NCBI GenBank assembly: GCA_017541275.1
Contig: JAFXZM010000048.1
Location: 1 to 59,998, forward strand
DNA from: Oscillospiraceae bacterium
GTDB taxonomy: Bacteria; Bacillota; Clostridia; Oscillospirales; Ruminococcaceae
DNA length: 59,998 nucleotides
Direction of reading: 5' to 3'
Positions 1 through 8,738 of this stretch are shown here, piece by piece. The position numbers were made by a program, and so were the translations under genes. The first letter of the stretch is position 1. Each line of letters opens with the position of its first letter. The notes beneath the pieces were generated by a model. The model was not told where the DNA came from, did not search any database, and saw only the letters and a list, made by a program, of their open reading frames with translations.

Positions 1-579
1 AAGTCCGGTATGACCTTCCCGGCAGCACTTCGTTCTATTCTGCGTCAGGACCCTGACGTCATCATGATCGGTGAGATGCGTGACGGCGAGACCGCCGAAA
101 TCGGTATCCGCGCCGCTATCACCGGACACCTCGTTCTTTCCACGCTGCATACCAACGACGCAGCATCTACCATTGTCCGTCTGATCGACATGGGCATTCC
201 GGCATACATGGTCGCATCCTCGCTGATCGGCGTTGTCGCACAGCGTCTGGTCAAGGTTCTCTGCCCGAAGTGCAGAAAGCAGAGAATGTCTACTCCGGAG
301 GAGAATGACCTGATGCATATTGACCACTCCGTTCCGATTTACGATGCAGTCGGCTGCACAGAGTGCGGCGGCGGCTACCGCGGCCGTACCGCAATTCATG
401 AGATCATTCAGTGCTCCGGCAATATCTCCACGCTGATCGCAAACGGCGCCAGCACCGAAGAGCTGGAGCGTCAGGCGCGTGCAAACGGAACAAAGCTGCT
501 GCGTGATAACGTGTCTGATCTGGTGCAGCAGGGCGTCACGAGCATGGACGAGCTGGTTCGTGTTACATACGCTGTGTAA
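1..579 (+). CDS. pilB: Type IV pilus assembly ATPase PilB (5' truncated by window edge)
   Basis: This is the C-terminal part of a GspE/PilB-type secretion ATPase, the cytoplasmic motor that powers pilus extension. The frame is open from base 1, so the start and the Walker A region lie outside the window. Visible are the Walker B/Asp-box segment ([14 protein letters not shown]), the His-box (LSTLHTNDA), and the family's zinc-binding pair CPKC...CTEC with a 60-residue-scale spacing. The gene ends 39 bases before pilT, which has its own Shine-Dalgarno, so the two are surely co-transcribed. In cellulolytic ruminococci type IV pili have been linked to adhesion to fibre, which would fit the mannanase just downstream; that link is inference. 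Confidence 0.93.
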   Translation, partial: KSGMTFPAALRSILRQDPDVIMIGEMRDGETAEIGIRAAITGHLVLSTLHTNDAASTIVRLIDMGIPAYMVASSLIGVVAQRLVKVLCPKCRKQRMSTPEENDLMHIDHSVPIYDAVGCTECGGGYRGRTAIHEIIQCSGNISTLIANGASTEELERQARANGTKLLRDNVSDLVQQGVTSMDELVRVTYAV

Positions 580-618
580 ACAGTCATATCAAGAAGAAGA
601 AACGGAGGATTCATTACC

Positions 619-1728
619 ATGCCTACTATTGTCGTCAACAAAATCCTGAACGATGTGCGTGCGCTCGGCTGTTCCGACCTGCACTTCACCTACGGCATCT
701 GCCCGGTTGTCCGTCTGCACGGCCAGCTGCGTAAGATGAGCAGCTACCCGGAAATGACCGATGAAATGATCGCGGAGATCGTCGAGCAGATGACGAACGA
801 AATGCAGCGTGCGAACGTCAGAAAGCGCGTTGATACGGACTTCTCGTATGTGACACCGGCCGGCTTCCGTCACCGCTGCAACATCTTCCACCAGCGTGAC
901 CATATGGCAATCGCAATCCGTCTGCTGCGCAATGACATCCCGACACTGGACGACCTGTTCATGCCGCCTGTCATGGCAGAATTCGCAATGCGTCCGCGTG
1001 GCCTTGTGCTTATCACCGGCCCGACCGGTTCCGGTAAGTCCACTACGCTCGCCGGCATGATCGACTATGTCAACTGCAACAAGAGCGCCCACGTTATCAC
1101 GATTGAGGACCCGATCGAGTACGTTCACGAGCATAAGCGCTGCATGGTCAACCAGCGTGAGGTCGGCTCCGATGTGCCGAGCTTCGCAATGGCACTGAGA
1201 GCAGCACTTCGTGAAGACCCGGACGTTATCCTCGTCGGAGAAATGCGTGACTTTGAGACAATTCAGGCTGCAATCACCGCGGCAGAAACCGGTCACCTGG
1301 TCTTCTCGACCCTGCATACGACCTCCGCACCGGATACGATCAACCGTATCATCGACGTGTATCCGGAGCACCAGCAGGTGCAGATTCGTACACAGCTCGC
1401 CAATGTTCTGGTCGGTGTTGTGTCGCAGACGCTGCTCCCGCTGAAGTCCGGCAACGGCCGTATTGCAGCGATGGAGATTCTGAACGTCACGGACGCAGTA
1501 TCCGCGATGATTCGTGAGGGCAAGATTCACCTGATTCTGTCCTCGATTCAGGCAGGTAAAGCACACGGCATGATGTCGCTCGACCAGGAGCTTGCGCGTC
1601 TGGTCAAGAACAACACGGTCAACGAAATCGACGCACTGGAAAAGTGCCAGGACAAGACCGAGTTCTACCGTTACCTCACCGCAATGGGTGGACAGTCCGT
1701 CATCACCCGCGAGGGCGTTATCGGCTGA
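619..1728 (+). CDS. pilT: Twitching motility / pilus retraction ATPase PilT
   Basis: PilT is a hexameric ATPase that depolymerises type IV pili at the inner face of the membrane. The 369-residue protein has the usual PilT length. Walker A (GPTGSGKST) is near residue 135, the Asp box follows (HVITIEDPIEYVH), then Walker B (EDPDVILVGEMRD) and the His box (FSTLHTTSA). It lacks the CxxC zinc element seen in the preceding PilB, as expected. An AACGGAGGA ribosome site lies 11 bases before ATG at 619. A hairpin terminator follows 23 bases after the stop, so pilT ends the operon visible here. Confidence 0.95.
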   Translation: MPTIVVNKILNDVRALGCSDLHFTYGICPVVRLHGQLRKMSSYPEMTDEMIAEIVEQMTNEMQRANVRKRVDTDFSYVTPAGFRHRCNIFHQRDHMAIAIRLLRNDIPTLDDLFMPPVMAEFAMRPRGLVLITGPTGSGKSTTLAGMIDYVNCNKSAHVITIEDPIEYVHEHKRCMVNQREVGSDVPSFAMALRAALREDPDVILVGEMRDFETIQAAITAAETGHLVFSTLHTTSAPDTINRIIDVYPEHQQVQIRTQLANVLVGVVSQTLLPLKSGNGRIAAMEILNVTDAVSAMIREGKIHLILSSIQAGKAHGMMSLDQELARLVKNNTVNEIDALEKCQDKTEFYRYLTAMGGQSVITREGVIG

Positions 1729-1750
1729 TTTCAGCGATATCCGAAACAAG

Positions 1751-1784
1751 AACCGGCTGGGCAAATGTGCTCAGCCGGTTTTCA
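1751..1784 (+). terminator. Rho-independent terminator after pilT
   Basis: A 12-bp stem AACCGGCTGGGC / GCTCAGCCGGTT with a 6-base loop is followed by TTTCAT. It closes the pil operon. Confidence 0.8.
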
Positions 1785-1888
1785 TATTATGAAAATGAAA
1801 CGGCTGCTTTACCTTTGTGAAAGATGTATGGTTTACGGGGATTTGTACTGCTTTTCTTTTGTTCTGCACGTAAAATTGCAAAAAACTA

Positions 1889-1917
1889 TTGAAAGATTTG
1901 TGCATATATGATATAAT
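1889..1917 (+). promoter_or_regulatory. SigA-type promoter of the GH26 mannanase gene
   Basis: TTGAAA (1889-1894) and a perfect TATAAT (1912-1917) are separated by 17 bp, about 70 bases before the GH26 start codon. The mannanase is therefore independently transcribed from the pil genes. Confidence 0.75.
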
Positions 1918-1985
1918 GGAGACGTGAGAAAAGCCGCAGATGCGGCGAAATTGATTTGTTTTTCTGAGTAAAGGGGAGGATATTC

Positions 1986-4034
1986 ATGAGAATGAGAACA
2001 AAGCGGCTGACAGCGATCGTGTCAGCAGCAGCAATGGCATGCAGCATGCTCAGCTCCATGTCGTTCGCGGCAGACAGCAAGGTGCTGGTGCGCCTGGAGG
2101 GTGAGGATCTTGAGGGTGCGACTCTCTGGACGAGCATCTATGAGAACCAGCTTCCGGGCTACAGCGGCGAGGGCTTTGCCTATCTGAGCAATGATGCGCT
2201 GAGCTTTACCGTCGATGTTCCGGCCGACGGCATGTATTCGATCGTTGTTCACGGCGCACAGATCCTCAATGAGGAGGGCCGCTATCAGACTGTTGAGGTC
2301 AACGGCAGTGAGTACCACACGACCGTTCCTTACACGAAGGAGTGGACAGACTTCGACTTCGGCATGGTGCGGCTGAATAAGGGCGAAAATACGATCAAAT
2401 TCCTCAATAAGTACGGCTATATGGCGATCGACTATGTGACCGTTTCCGAGGGCGAGTTCCCCGATCTGACCAAGGCGACCTCTGTGACCTGTGATGCCAA
2501 GGCGACCAAGGAGACAAAGGCGCTGATGTCCTATCTCCAGAGCGTCTACGGCAAGAACATCCTGTCCGGACAGCAGCAGATCTACGGCGGCGGCAATACC
2601 GTCCAGACCACGATCCGCTATGATGCGGCTGCGGATGCCTGCGTCGATTCCGACGGCAACAAGTATGAGATCGACCGCGACAGCAAGGATACCGATGAGC
2701 AGGGCAATACGTTCTACTGGCACTGCAAGGGCGCGGACGGTCAGGTCTATACCTACAGCACCCAGAACCGCAATTATTCCTATAACAACTATGACAATGA
2801 TGTCAACCTGATCTATGAGATGACCGGCAAATATCCGGCGATCCAGGGCTTTGACTTCGGCAGCTATTGCCCCTGCTATGCATGGGATGACGGCGTTGTC
2901 GGCAGAATGATTGAATGGACAAACGAAAAGGGCGGAATCTGCACCGCTTCGTGGCATATCAATGTCCCGACCGCAAAGGCGAGCTACACGCTCGGTGAGC
3001 CGCTTGATTTCTCCAAGACGACATACAGCGAAAAGACGGATTTCTCGCCTGCAAACTGCATGGTGAAGGGCACGATGGAGTACGATTATTTCAAGCTCTG
3101 CATGGAGAACCTCGCAAATGAGCTGCTGAAGCTTCAGGCAGCCAATGTGCCGGTGATCTTCCGCCCGTTCCACGAGGCTGAGGGCAACGGCGGCAAGGAC
3201 GGCAAGGGCGCATGGTTCTGGTGGGCAAAGGAAGGCGCCGAGGTCTACAAGAACCTCTGGGCATATTTGCAGGATACGCTGGAAAATGACTACGGCCTGC
3301 ACAACCTCATCTGGGAGCAGAACCTCTATGCATGGTCGGATGATTCCGCACTGTGGTATTCCGGCGATGACCGCGTGGATATCGTCGCATACGACAAGTA
3401 CAACACGCAGTACAACCGTCACGACGGCAAGACCTCCGGCCCGAATCTTGACGCAGAGACCGGCATTTTCTACAAGCTGGTCGATTATGTCAAGGGCAAT
3501 AAGATGGTCGCGATGGCGGAGAATGACTCCATTCCGAGCAAGGATAATATGGAAATCGAGCACGCATTCTGGCTCTATTTCTGCCCGTGGTACGATTCGC
3601 AGGATGCACGCTTTGTCACCGGCGAGAACTATCAGGACAAGGCTGAAGTGAAGAAGCTGTACAACAGTGATTTCTGCATTACGCTTGATGAGCTGCCGGA
3701 TGATCTGTTCAGCAAAACAGTAACCCCCGGCACCACCGGCACGACAACGACGACCACCACGCAGACCACGACCTCGACGACCGTTACAGGGGGTTCACTT
3801 CCAGCAGTCACATGGGGCGATACCGACTGCAGCGGCGATGTTGACGTGCGTGATGCTGTGCTGCTTGCCCGCGGTGTGGGTGATGACAAGACGCTTAAAG
3901 AAGGCGAACTGACGGATGAGGGCAAGGCGAATTCGGAGGTCACACATGACGGAAAGCTAGATGCCGGAGATCTCTCGAAGCTGATGCGTTATCTTGCCGG
4001 TTATATTTCCGCTGAAGAACTCGCACATGCATAA
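1986..4034 (+). CDS. Secreted GH26 beta-mannanase with CBM35-like module and type I dockerin
   Basis: This 682-residue enzyme should hydrolyse mannan in plant fibre outside the cell. A signal peptide ends near residue 28 (SFA/AD). Residues about 33-158 form a CBM35-like beta-sandwich (starts RLEGEDLEG). The GH26 barrel spans about 165-575: His396-Glu397 in FRPFHEAEG is the expected acid/base site and Glu512 in AMAENDS the likely nucleophile. A Thr-rich linker (about 582-602) leads to a dockerin (about 611-682) with calcium loops DTDCSGDVDVRD and THDGKLDAGDL. The dockerin implies attachment to a cohesin scaffoldin, encoded elsewhere. GGGGAGGA precedes the ATG. Family assignment is firm; substrate detail is by family. 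Confidence 0.93.
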   Translation: MRMRTKRLTAIVSAAAMACSMLSSMSFAADSKVLVRLEGEDLEGATLWTSIYENQLPGYSGEGFAYLSNDALSFTVDVPADGMYSIVVHGAQILNEEGRYQTVEVNGSEYHTTVPYTKEWTDFDFGMVRLNKGENTIKFLNKYGYMAIDYVTVSEGEFPDLTKATSVTCDAKATKETKALMSYLQSVYGKNILSGQQQIYGGGNTVQTTIRYDAAADACVDSDGNKYEIDRDSKDTDEQGNTFYWHCKGADGQVYTYSTQNRNYSYNNYDNDVNLIYEMTGKYPAIQGFDFGSYCPCYAWDDGVVGRMIEWTNEKGGICTASWHINVPTAKASYTLGEPLDFSKTTYSEKTDFSPANCMVKGTMEYDYFKLCMENLANELLKLQAANVPVIFRPFHEAEGNGGKDGKGAWFWWAKEGAEVYKNLWAYLQDTLENDYGLHNLIWEQNLYAWSDDSALWYSGDDRVDIVAYDKYNTQYNRHDGKTSGPNLDAETGIFYKLVDYVKGNKMVAMAENDSIPSKDNMEIEHAFWLYFCPWYDSQDARFVTGENYQDKAEVKKLYNSDFCITLDELPDDLFSKTVTPGTTGTTTTTTTQTTTSTTVTGGSLPAVTWGDTDCSGDVDVRDAVLLARGVGDDKTLKEGELTDEGKANSEVTHDGKLDAGDLSKLMRYLAGYISAEELAHA

Positions 4035-4047
4035 CAACATAACAAAT

Positions 4048-4086
4048 ACCGGAGGCTGCTGAGTATAGCAGTCTCCGGTTATTTTA
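4048..4086 (+). terminator. Terminator after GH26 gene
   Basis: A 13-bp stem ACCGGAGGCTGCT / AGCAGTCTCCGGT with one G-T pair, followed by TATTTTAT, starts 13 bases after the stop codon. Confidence 0.75.
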
Positions 4087-4091
4087 TCGGA

Positions 4092-4169
4092 AAAGGTATC
4101 GCGGCGCGATGATTTGTAATGAGGGCTTCGCCCTCAAACTCCCACTGGGGACATTGTCCCCAGACCCCG
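4092..4169. repeat. Intergenic repeat family C, copy 1
   Basis: This 78-base element matches the copy at 4869-4946 nearly base for base. It contains two internal palindromes, GAGGGCTTCGCCCTC and GGGGACATTGTCCCC. The two copies are direct repeats that bracket the XRE gene. Confidence 0.85.
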
Positions 4170-4220
4170 GTATGATATAAAAAAACCATCGGTGATACCG
4201 TATTCTCTACAGAGCGTGGA

Positions 4221-4249
4221 TTGACGGCGCTTAGATTATCGGATATAAT
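4221..4249 (+). promoter_or_regulatory. SigA-type promoter of XRE gene
   Basis: TTGACG (4221-4226) and TATAAT (4244-4249) lie 17 bp apart, immediately before the XRE gene, leaving a leader of only about 15 bases. Confidence 0.75.
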
Positions 4250-4270
4250 GGAGGCATGGGAGGGATCAAC

Positions 4271-4870
4271 ATGGATCAGATTAAAACAGGCAGGCTCATC
4301 CGGAAGCTGCGGACGGAGCGCGGACTGACGCAGAAGCAGCTTGCGGAGCGCATTCATGTCAGCGACAAGGCGGTATCGAAATGGGAATGCGGAAACGGCA
4401 GTCCGGATATCGCGGTGCTGTCTGCGCTGGCGGAAGCATTCGGAACAGAAATACAGGTCTTGCTGAGCGGTGAGATCGACAGAAAGGAGCGTGAGAAGGG
4501 AAATATGAAAAAGCTGAAGTTTTACGTATGCGGCACATGCGGAAATATAGTGACCGCGACCAGCGAAGCGGCAGTGACCTGCTGCGGGGGGCGGCTCAGG
4601 GCACTTGAGCCGAAAAAGGCAGCGGCGCACGAGCAGCTCAGCGTGGAAGAAGCAGACGGCGAGTGGTATATCACCTCGGCGCACCCGATGACGAAGGCGC
4701 ATTACATTTCGTTTGCGGCATATCTGACTGACAGCAGCGTCATGATAAGCAAGCAATACCCGGAATGGGACATGCAGATGCGGCTGCCGATCCAGCGAGC
4801 CGGGCGGCTGCTGTGGTATTGCAGCGAATGCGGGCTGCTGTATCAGGAGCTTCGCCCGAACCGGAAATAA
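4271..4870 (+). CDS. XRE-family regulator with C-terminal desulfoferrodoxin-like/zinc-ribbon region
   Basis: Residues about 1-65 are a helix-turn-helix of the XRE type (LTQKQLAERIHVSDKAVSKW). The C-terminal part carries Cys pairs (VCGTCGN, CCGG, YCSECG) and a segment with HPMTKAHYISF that resembles the iron site of superoxide reductase/desulfoferrodoxin. Proteins with this combination occur in gut Clostridia, and a metal- or redox-sensing role is plausible but unproven. The start at 4271 is chosen because GGGAGGG sits just before it; an in-frame ATG at 4256 overlaps that site and lies at the predicted transcript start. The stop codon is the first part of repeat C copy 2. Confidence 0.8.
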   Translation: MDQIKTGRLIRKLRTERGLTQKQLAERIHVSDKAVSKWECGNGSPDIAVLSALAEAFGTEIQVLLSGEIDRKEREKGNMKKLKFYVCGTCGNIVTATSEAAVTCCGGRLRALEPKKAAAHEQLSVEEADGEWYITSAHPMTKAHYISFAAYLTDSSVMISKQYPEWDMQMRLPIQRAGRLLWYCSECGLLYQELRPNRK

Positions 4871-4946
4871 AGGTATCGCGGCGCAATGATTTGTAATGAG
4901 GGCTTCGCCCTCAAACTCCCACCGGGGACATTGTCCCCAGCCCCCG
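4869..4946. repeat. Intergenic repeat family C, copy 2
   Basis: Second copy of the repeat at 4092-4169, in the same orientation, with the same GAGGGCTTCGCCCTC and GGGGACATTGTCCCC palindromes. It begins at the XRE stop codon. Confidence 0.85.
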
Positions 4947-5005
4947 ATTATAAGAAGAAGTTTTAGCGCCATTTTAATCCATCGCAGATATTGCTTTATC
5001 GACAA

Positions 5006-5033
5006 ACAGACCACCCATTCAACGGGTGGTCTT
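5006..5033 (-). terminator. Terminator after comF
   Basis: On the minus strand the stem AGACCACCC / GGGTGGTCT with a 7-base loop is followed by GTTTGTC. It lies 25 bases past the comF stop. Confidence 0.65.
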
Positions 5034-5057
5034 GATTGACAGAGGGGGAGTGTGCCG

Positions 5058-5750
5058 TTACGGTTCATCATGCGCCGGAGTTGTTTGCGGCATGCGGAGT
5101 GTAGCGGCGGCGATAAAGACACGCGCCGCACCGGCGTTTCTGAGCAGCGCGGTGCATTGCCGCATTGTACTGCCGGAGGTCAGCACATCGTCGCAGAGCA
5201 GAACGGTCATCCCGTTGAGCCGGCGGCCGGTGCTGTGAAAGCGGCCGGCGTATTCGGCACGTTCTTTACCGCTGATCTGATGCTGTCGGACGCTGCCGGC
5301 CTGTTCCGAGAGCAGATCGCCCCGTGCAGGGCAATTCAGCTCCGAGGCAACGGCTTTTCCGAGCAGCTCGGCATGGCAGTAGCCCTGCATTCTGCGGCGT
5401 TTTTTCGTAATGGGAACCCATGTGACGAGGTCAGGCAGTTCGGGCATCATGCAGCATTTCACGCATTCGGCGAGCCGTTTTGCGGCATAGTATCCGAAAT
5501 TCCGGCCGCCGTCCTTCATTGCGAGCACACCGGCTTTCGCGGCGCCGTCATAGCGGAATGCAGCGGCAGCACCGTCCCACGGGACAGCGCCGGTGCACTG
5601 CGCTGCCCATGCATCATAATCTGCGGGGATTGCATCGAGTGCAGCCGCGCAGTCGGGACAGAGCAGCCGGTCGAAGGCGATGCGCAGCCCGCAGCAGCCG
5701 CAGCGGTTTGGCCAGAGCAGATCGAGCAGAAACATTGAAGGACGGTTCAT
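5058..5750 (-). CDS. comF: ComF family phosphoribosyltransferase-like protein
   Basis: ComF/ComFC proteins assist uptake or processing of DNA during competence and have a phosphoribosyltransferase fold. The 230-residue protein starts with a zinc-ribbon (PNRCGCCG ... LCPDC), as in the family, and carries the PRPP-binding signature LLCDDVLTSGST near residue 190. Its ATG overlaps the recD2 stop (ATGA), so the two are translationally coupled. Pairing of comF with a DNA helicase fits DNA handling, but the actual function in this organism is not shown. Confidence 0.9.
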   Translation of the reverse strand: MNRPSMFLLDLLWPNRCGCCGLRIAFDRLLCPDCAAALDAIPADYDAWAAQCTGAVPWDGAAAAFRYDGAAKAGVLAMKDGGRNFGYYAAKRLAECVKCCMMPELPDLVTWVPITKKRRRMQGYCHAELLGKAVASELNCPARGDLLSEQAGSVRQHQISGKERAEYAGRFHSTGRRLNGMTVLLCDDVLTSGSTMRQCTALLRNAGAARVFIAAATLRMPQTTPAHDEP

Positions 5751-7981
5751 TCCTCCGCCTCCGCGGGAGCCTGCTCCCTGCCGATCATCTGTCTCAGCAT
5801 ATCGCTGAGGCAGGAGAAGCGCTGCGCGGTTTCCTGATTCTGCACCATTTCAGCGACCTTTCTGGGTGAGCCGATGAGAATGAGGAGTTTTTTTGCACGG
5901 GTCACAGCGGTATAGAGGAGGCTGCGGTAGCTCAGGCGATCGCTGCCCTCTGGGAGCACGAGAATGACCGCCTCAAATTCGCTGCCCTGACTTTTGTGAA
6001 CGGTCACGGCATACGAGAGCTCAAGCTGGTCGAGCTGGCGGGAATTATAGGTCACGATACGCCCGTCGAAATCGACCTTCATGATATCGGCGGCCTTGTC
6101 GATGAGCGTAACCGTGCCCATATCGCCGTTAAAGATGCCGGTGCCGCGCTCGCCGTCCCGCGTCCATTCCATTTCGTACTGATTCTGAATCTGCATGACC
6201 TTATCGCCCTCGCGGAAGGTATAGAGCAGGTTTTTCATAATTTTCTTGCCGTATTCGGCAGGATTGACCGCCTCCTGAAGCATCTGATTCAGCATGACGG
6301 TGCCGAGGATGCCTTTTCGGGTCGGGGAGATCACCTGAATATCGGTCTGGGGGGCATAGCCGTAGGCCTGCGGGAGCCTGCGCTGATAGAGGTCACGGAG
6401 GAAGCCGGCGGCTTCTGCGGCATCGCGGCGGTCAAAGAAGAAGAAATCGCTCTGCTTATCGGTGAGGTCGGGCATTTCGCCGCTGACGATGCGGTGTGCG
6501 CTGCGGATGATACAGCTTTCCTGCGCCTGCCGGAAGATTTCGCGCAGCCGGACGACCGGCAGCCGATGACTTTCGGTGAGTGCATGCAGCAGATGACCGG
6601 CGCCGACGGAGGGGAGCTGATCCTCATCGCCGACGAGAATGACGCGGCAGGAGAGGCGCAGCGCACGCAGCAGCCCCTCAAAGAGCAGCGTATCGACCAT
6701 GGAAAACTCATCGACGATGACGACATCTGCTTTGAGCTGGTTTTCCTCATTATGCTGAAAGGAGAGCTGACCGTTTTCGTCATACACCGTGCCGAGCAGC
6801 CGGTGAATGGTTTTCGCCTCACGGCCTGTCAGCTCGGTCATGCGCTTCGCGGCGCGGCCGGTCGGTGCGGCGAGCAGAACGGTGCTTCCTGCTTCGCGGC
6901 AGAGGTGAATGACGCCGTTGAGGGTAGTAGTTTTGCCGGTGCCGGGGCCGCCTGTCAGCACCATAATGCCGCGGGAAAAGGCGCATGCAATGGCTTTTTT
7001 TTGCAGATCGGCATAGGTCATGCCGGTTTCCTGTTCTTCTTTTGCAATTGCGGCGGTGCAGTCAAAATCCTCCGGCGGAGAAAACGCGAGCATTGCGGCA
7101 ATGCGGGTCGCGATATAGTCCTCCGCCTCATAGTAATATGAGAGATAGACATAATCGCCGTCGCTGCCCTGAAAGGCATACAGCACATGATCGTCGAGCG
7201 CATCCGCATATGCGGACTGAAAATCCTCCTGTGCAATGCCGAGGGCCTTGACCGCGACCTGCCGGAACGTCCCGAAGGGGAGGCAGGTATGCCCTTCGAG
7301 CGCGGCCTCCTGAAAGAGCCAGCGGAAGCCGGCGAGCAGCCGCTTGACCGAGTTTGCAGGAATATTCAGATCGGCGGCGATGCGCTCGGCCTGCCGGAAT
7401 TCGAGGCCGATGCCGGCATCGCAGAGGCGGTACGGGTTATCCTGAATGACCTCCCATGCGGCATTCCCCCAGCGGCGAAAGGCCTGCATGGCGGCGGAGG
7501 CGGGAATGCCGTATGCCTGAAGCCGTCCCATGAGGCTGCGCAGTCCGAAGATCTGCTGTGCGGCCTCAGTGATCTCCTCACATTTCTGGGGTGAGATGCC
7601 TTTGATGCGCAGGAGCTTTTCGGGTTCTTTTTCGATGACCTGCAAGGTAAATTCGCCGAATTCGGCAACGATTTTGCGGGCGAGCGCCTTGCCGATGCCG
7701 CGGATGACGCCGCTTGCCAGATATCGCTCGATGTTGACGACGGTTGAGGGGAGTGCGCGGACGCAGCTATCCGCGCGGAACTGTTCGCCGAAGCGCGGAT
7801 GATTGACAAAGGAGCCGGTCAGCTCCAGCTCCTCGCCCGGCTCGACGAGACCGATCTCCCCGACGACGGTAATCATGGCATCCTGTGTTTCGAGGTCGGC
7901 GACAATATAGCCGCTTTCCTCATTATAGAACAGCACATCATCGACTGTTCCGCGGACAGCCTGCACCATTTTCTGCGGCAT
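5747..7981 (-). CDS. recD2: ATP-dependent DNA helicase RecD2
   Basis: RecD2 is a 5'-3' superfamily 1B helicase involved in DNA repair and replication restart without RecBC. The 744-residue protein has the family's N-terminal OB-like part (VRGTVDDVLFYNEESGY), helix-hairpin-helix repeats (about 90-190), Walker A GGPGTGKTTT with Lys350, Walker B VVIVDEFSMVD, and the C-terminal UvrD_C_2 motif YAVTVHKSQGSEF. Its length is normal for RecD2. GGAGGCTGTAAC precedes the ATG. It overlaps comF downstream by 4 bases. A strong hairpin just upstream (8003-8050) separates it from the DUF4190 gene, so it probably has limited read-through or its own promoter. Confidence 0.95.
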   Translation of the reverse strand: MPQKMVQAVRGTVDDVLFYNEESGYIVADLETQDAMITVVGEIGLVEPGEELELTGSFVNHPRFGEQFRADSCVRALPSTVVNIERYLASGVIRGIGKALARKIVAEFGEFTLQVIEKEPEKLLRIKGISPQKCEEITEAAQQIFGLRSLMGRLQAYGIPASAAMQAFRRWGNAAWEVIQDNPYRLCDAGIGLEFRQAERIAADLNIPANSVKRLLAGFRWLFQEAALEGHTCLPFGTFRQVAVKALGIAQEDFQSAYADALDDHVLYAFQGSDGDYVYLSYYYEAEDYIATRIAAMLAFSPPEDFDCTAAIAKEEQETGMTYADLQKKAIACAFSRGIMVLTGGPGTGKTTTLNGVIHLCREAGSTVLLAAPTGRAAKRMTELTGREAKTIHRLLGTVYDENGQLSFQHNEENQLKADVVIVDEFSMVDTLLFEGLLRALRLSCRVILVGDEDQLPSVGAGHLLHALTESHRLPVVRLREIFRQAQESCIIRSAHRIVSGEMPDLTDKQSDFFFFDRRDAAEAAGFLRDLYQRRLPQAYGYAPQTDIQVISPTRKGILGTVMLNQMLQEAVNPAEYGKKIMKNLLYTFREGDKVMQIQNQYEMEWTRDGERGTGIFNGDMGTVTLIDKAADIMKVDFDGRIVTYNSRQLDQLELSYAVTVHKSQGSEFEAVILVLPEGSDRLSYRSLLYTAVTRAKKLLILIGSPRKVAEMVQNQETAQRFSCLSDMLRQMIGREQAPAEAEE

Positions 7982-8002
7982 GTTACAGCCTCCTTTCCCG
8001 TA

Positions 8003-8050
8003 TAAAAACCGCCGATGATGCCGGCCTGAACCGGATCATCAGCGGTTTTT
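8003..8050 (-). terminator. Terminator between the DUF4190 gene and recD2
   Basis: On the minus strand a long imperfect stem (ACCGCTGATGATCCGG pairing with CCGGCATCATCGGCGGT) ends in TTTTTAT, right after the DUF4190 stop codon. Confidence 0.75.
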
Positions 8051-8059
8051 TCATGCAGT

Positions 8060-8719
8060 TCAGTATGCGTAGATCAGGATCCTGCCTCCGGCGAATCCCG
8101 CCGTGGTCGTCGCTTCTGTCAGGGATTCGAGCTCCTCGGAGGAAGCGCCGGAGGAATCGCCGCCGATCCATGTTGAAATCTCAAACGGCAGGCTGCCGCG
8201 GCTCTTGTACTGCTCCAGCAGAGCATCCATGATCGTGTAGATCGTGCCGTCATAGCGCGCAAAGAAATCGCTGAACGGTGCTTCGGTATATTTTTGCAGA
8301 TAATCGGGCAGCTCACCGGTTTCCTCATAGGCAGGGAACACCGTATCCTGCTCGCGTGTCAGTCTGGAGTAGTCGTCCACGATTTCCTCTGCATAGGGCA
8401 TCAGCGGCCAGATCACATAGAGCATCGTGGCAATAATCAGAAGGCTGACCGTACCTGTGATGATACCGGTAATAGCGAGGCCGGTGCCGCTGCGTTTTTT
8501 GACCAGCGAAACGATGCCGAAGATCAGTGCAAGCGGAACGGTGATAAAGTCGATGAGGCCGGCGCAGCAGCAGATGCCGATCAGGCTGACCAGACCGAGC
8601 ACCAATGAGGCGACGGCAAAGCCGCTGCTGCTGTGACGCTGCGGCTCTGAGGCATTCTGCGATACGGTTTCCGCAGTGTTCTGCTCAGAGGATGATTGAT
8701 TCAGATTTTCTTGATCCAT
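8060..8719 (-). CDS. DUF4190-type membrane protein
   Basis: The function is unknown. The N-terminal 30 residues are polar and Gln/Ser-rich. Two or three hydrophobic segments follow (about 33-55, 58-75 and 80-105), with GFAVASLVLGLVSLIG typical of DUF4190 proteins. The C-terminal half is a soluble, probably extracytoplasmic domain ending in GGRILIYAY. The start at 8719 is chosen for a GGAG site seven to ten bases upstream; an upstream in-frame codon would run into metAA. It lies 19 bases behind metAA and is probably co-transcribed with it. Confidence 0.75.
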   Translation of the reverse strand: MDQENLNQSSSEQNTAETVSQNASEPQRHSSSGFAVASLVLGLVSLIGICCCAGLIDFITVPLALIFGIVSLVKKRSGTGLAITGIITGTVSLLIIATMLYVIWPLMPYAEEIVDDYSRLTREQDTVFPAYEETGELPDYLQKYTEAPFSDFFARYDGTIYTIMDALLEQYKSRGSLPFEISTWIGGDSSGASSEELESLTEATTTAGFAGGRILIYAY

Positions 8720-8738
8720 GCGATATCTCCAATCTCGT

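Noticed and set aside
4092..4946. Insertion sequence carrying the XRE gene
   Set aside because: The flanking repeats are direct, not inverted, and no transposase is encoded between them.
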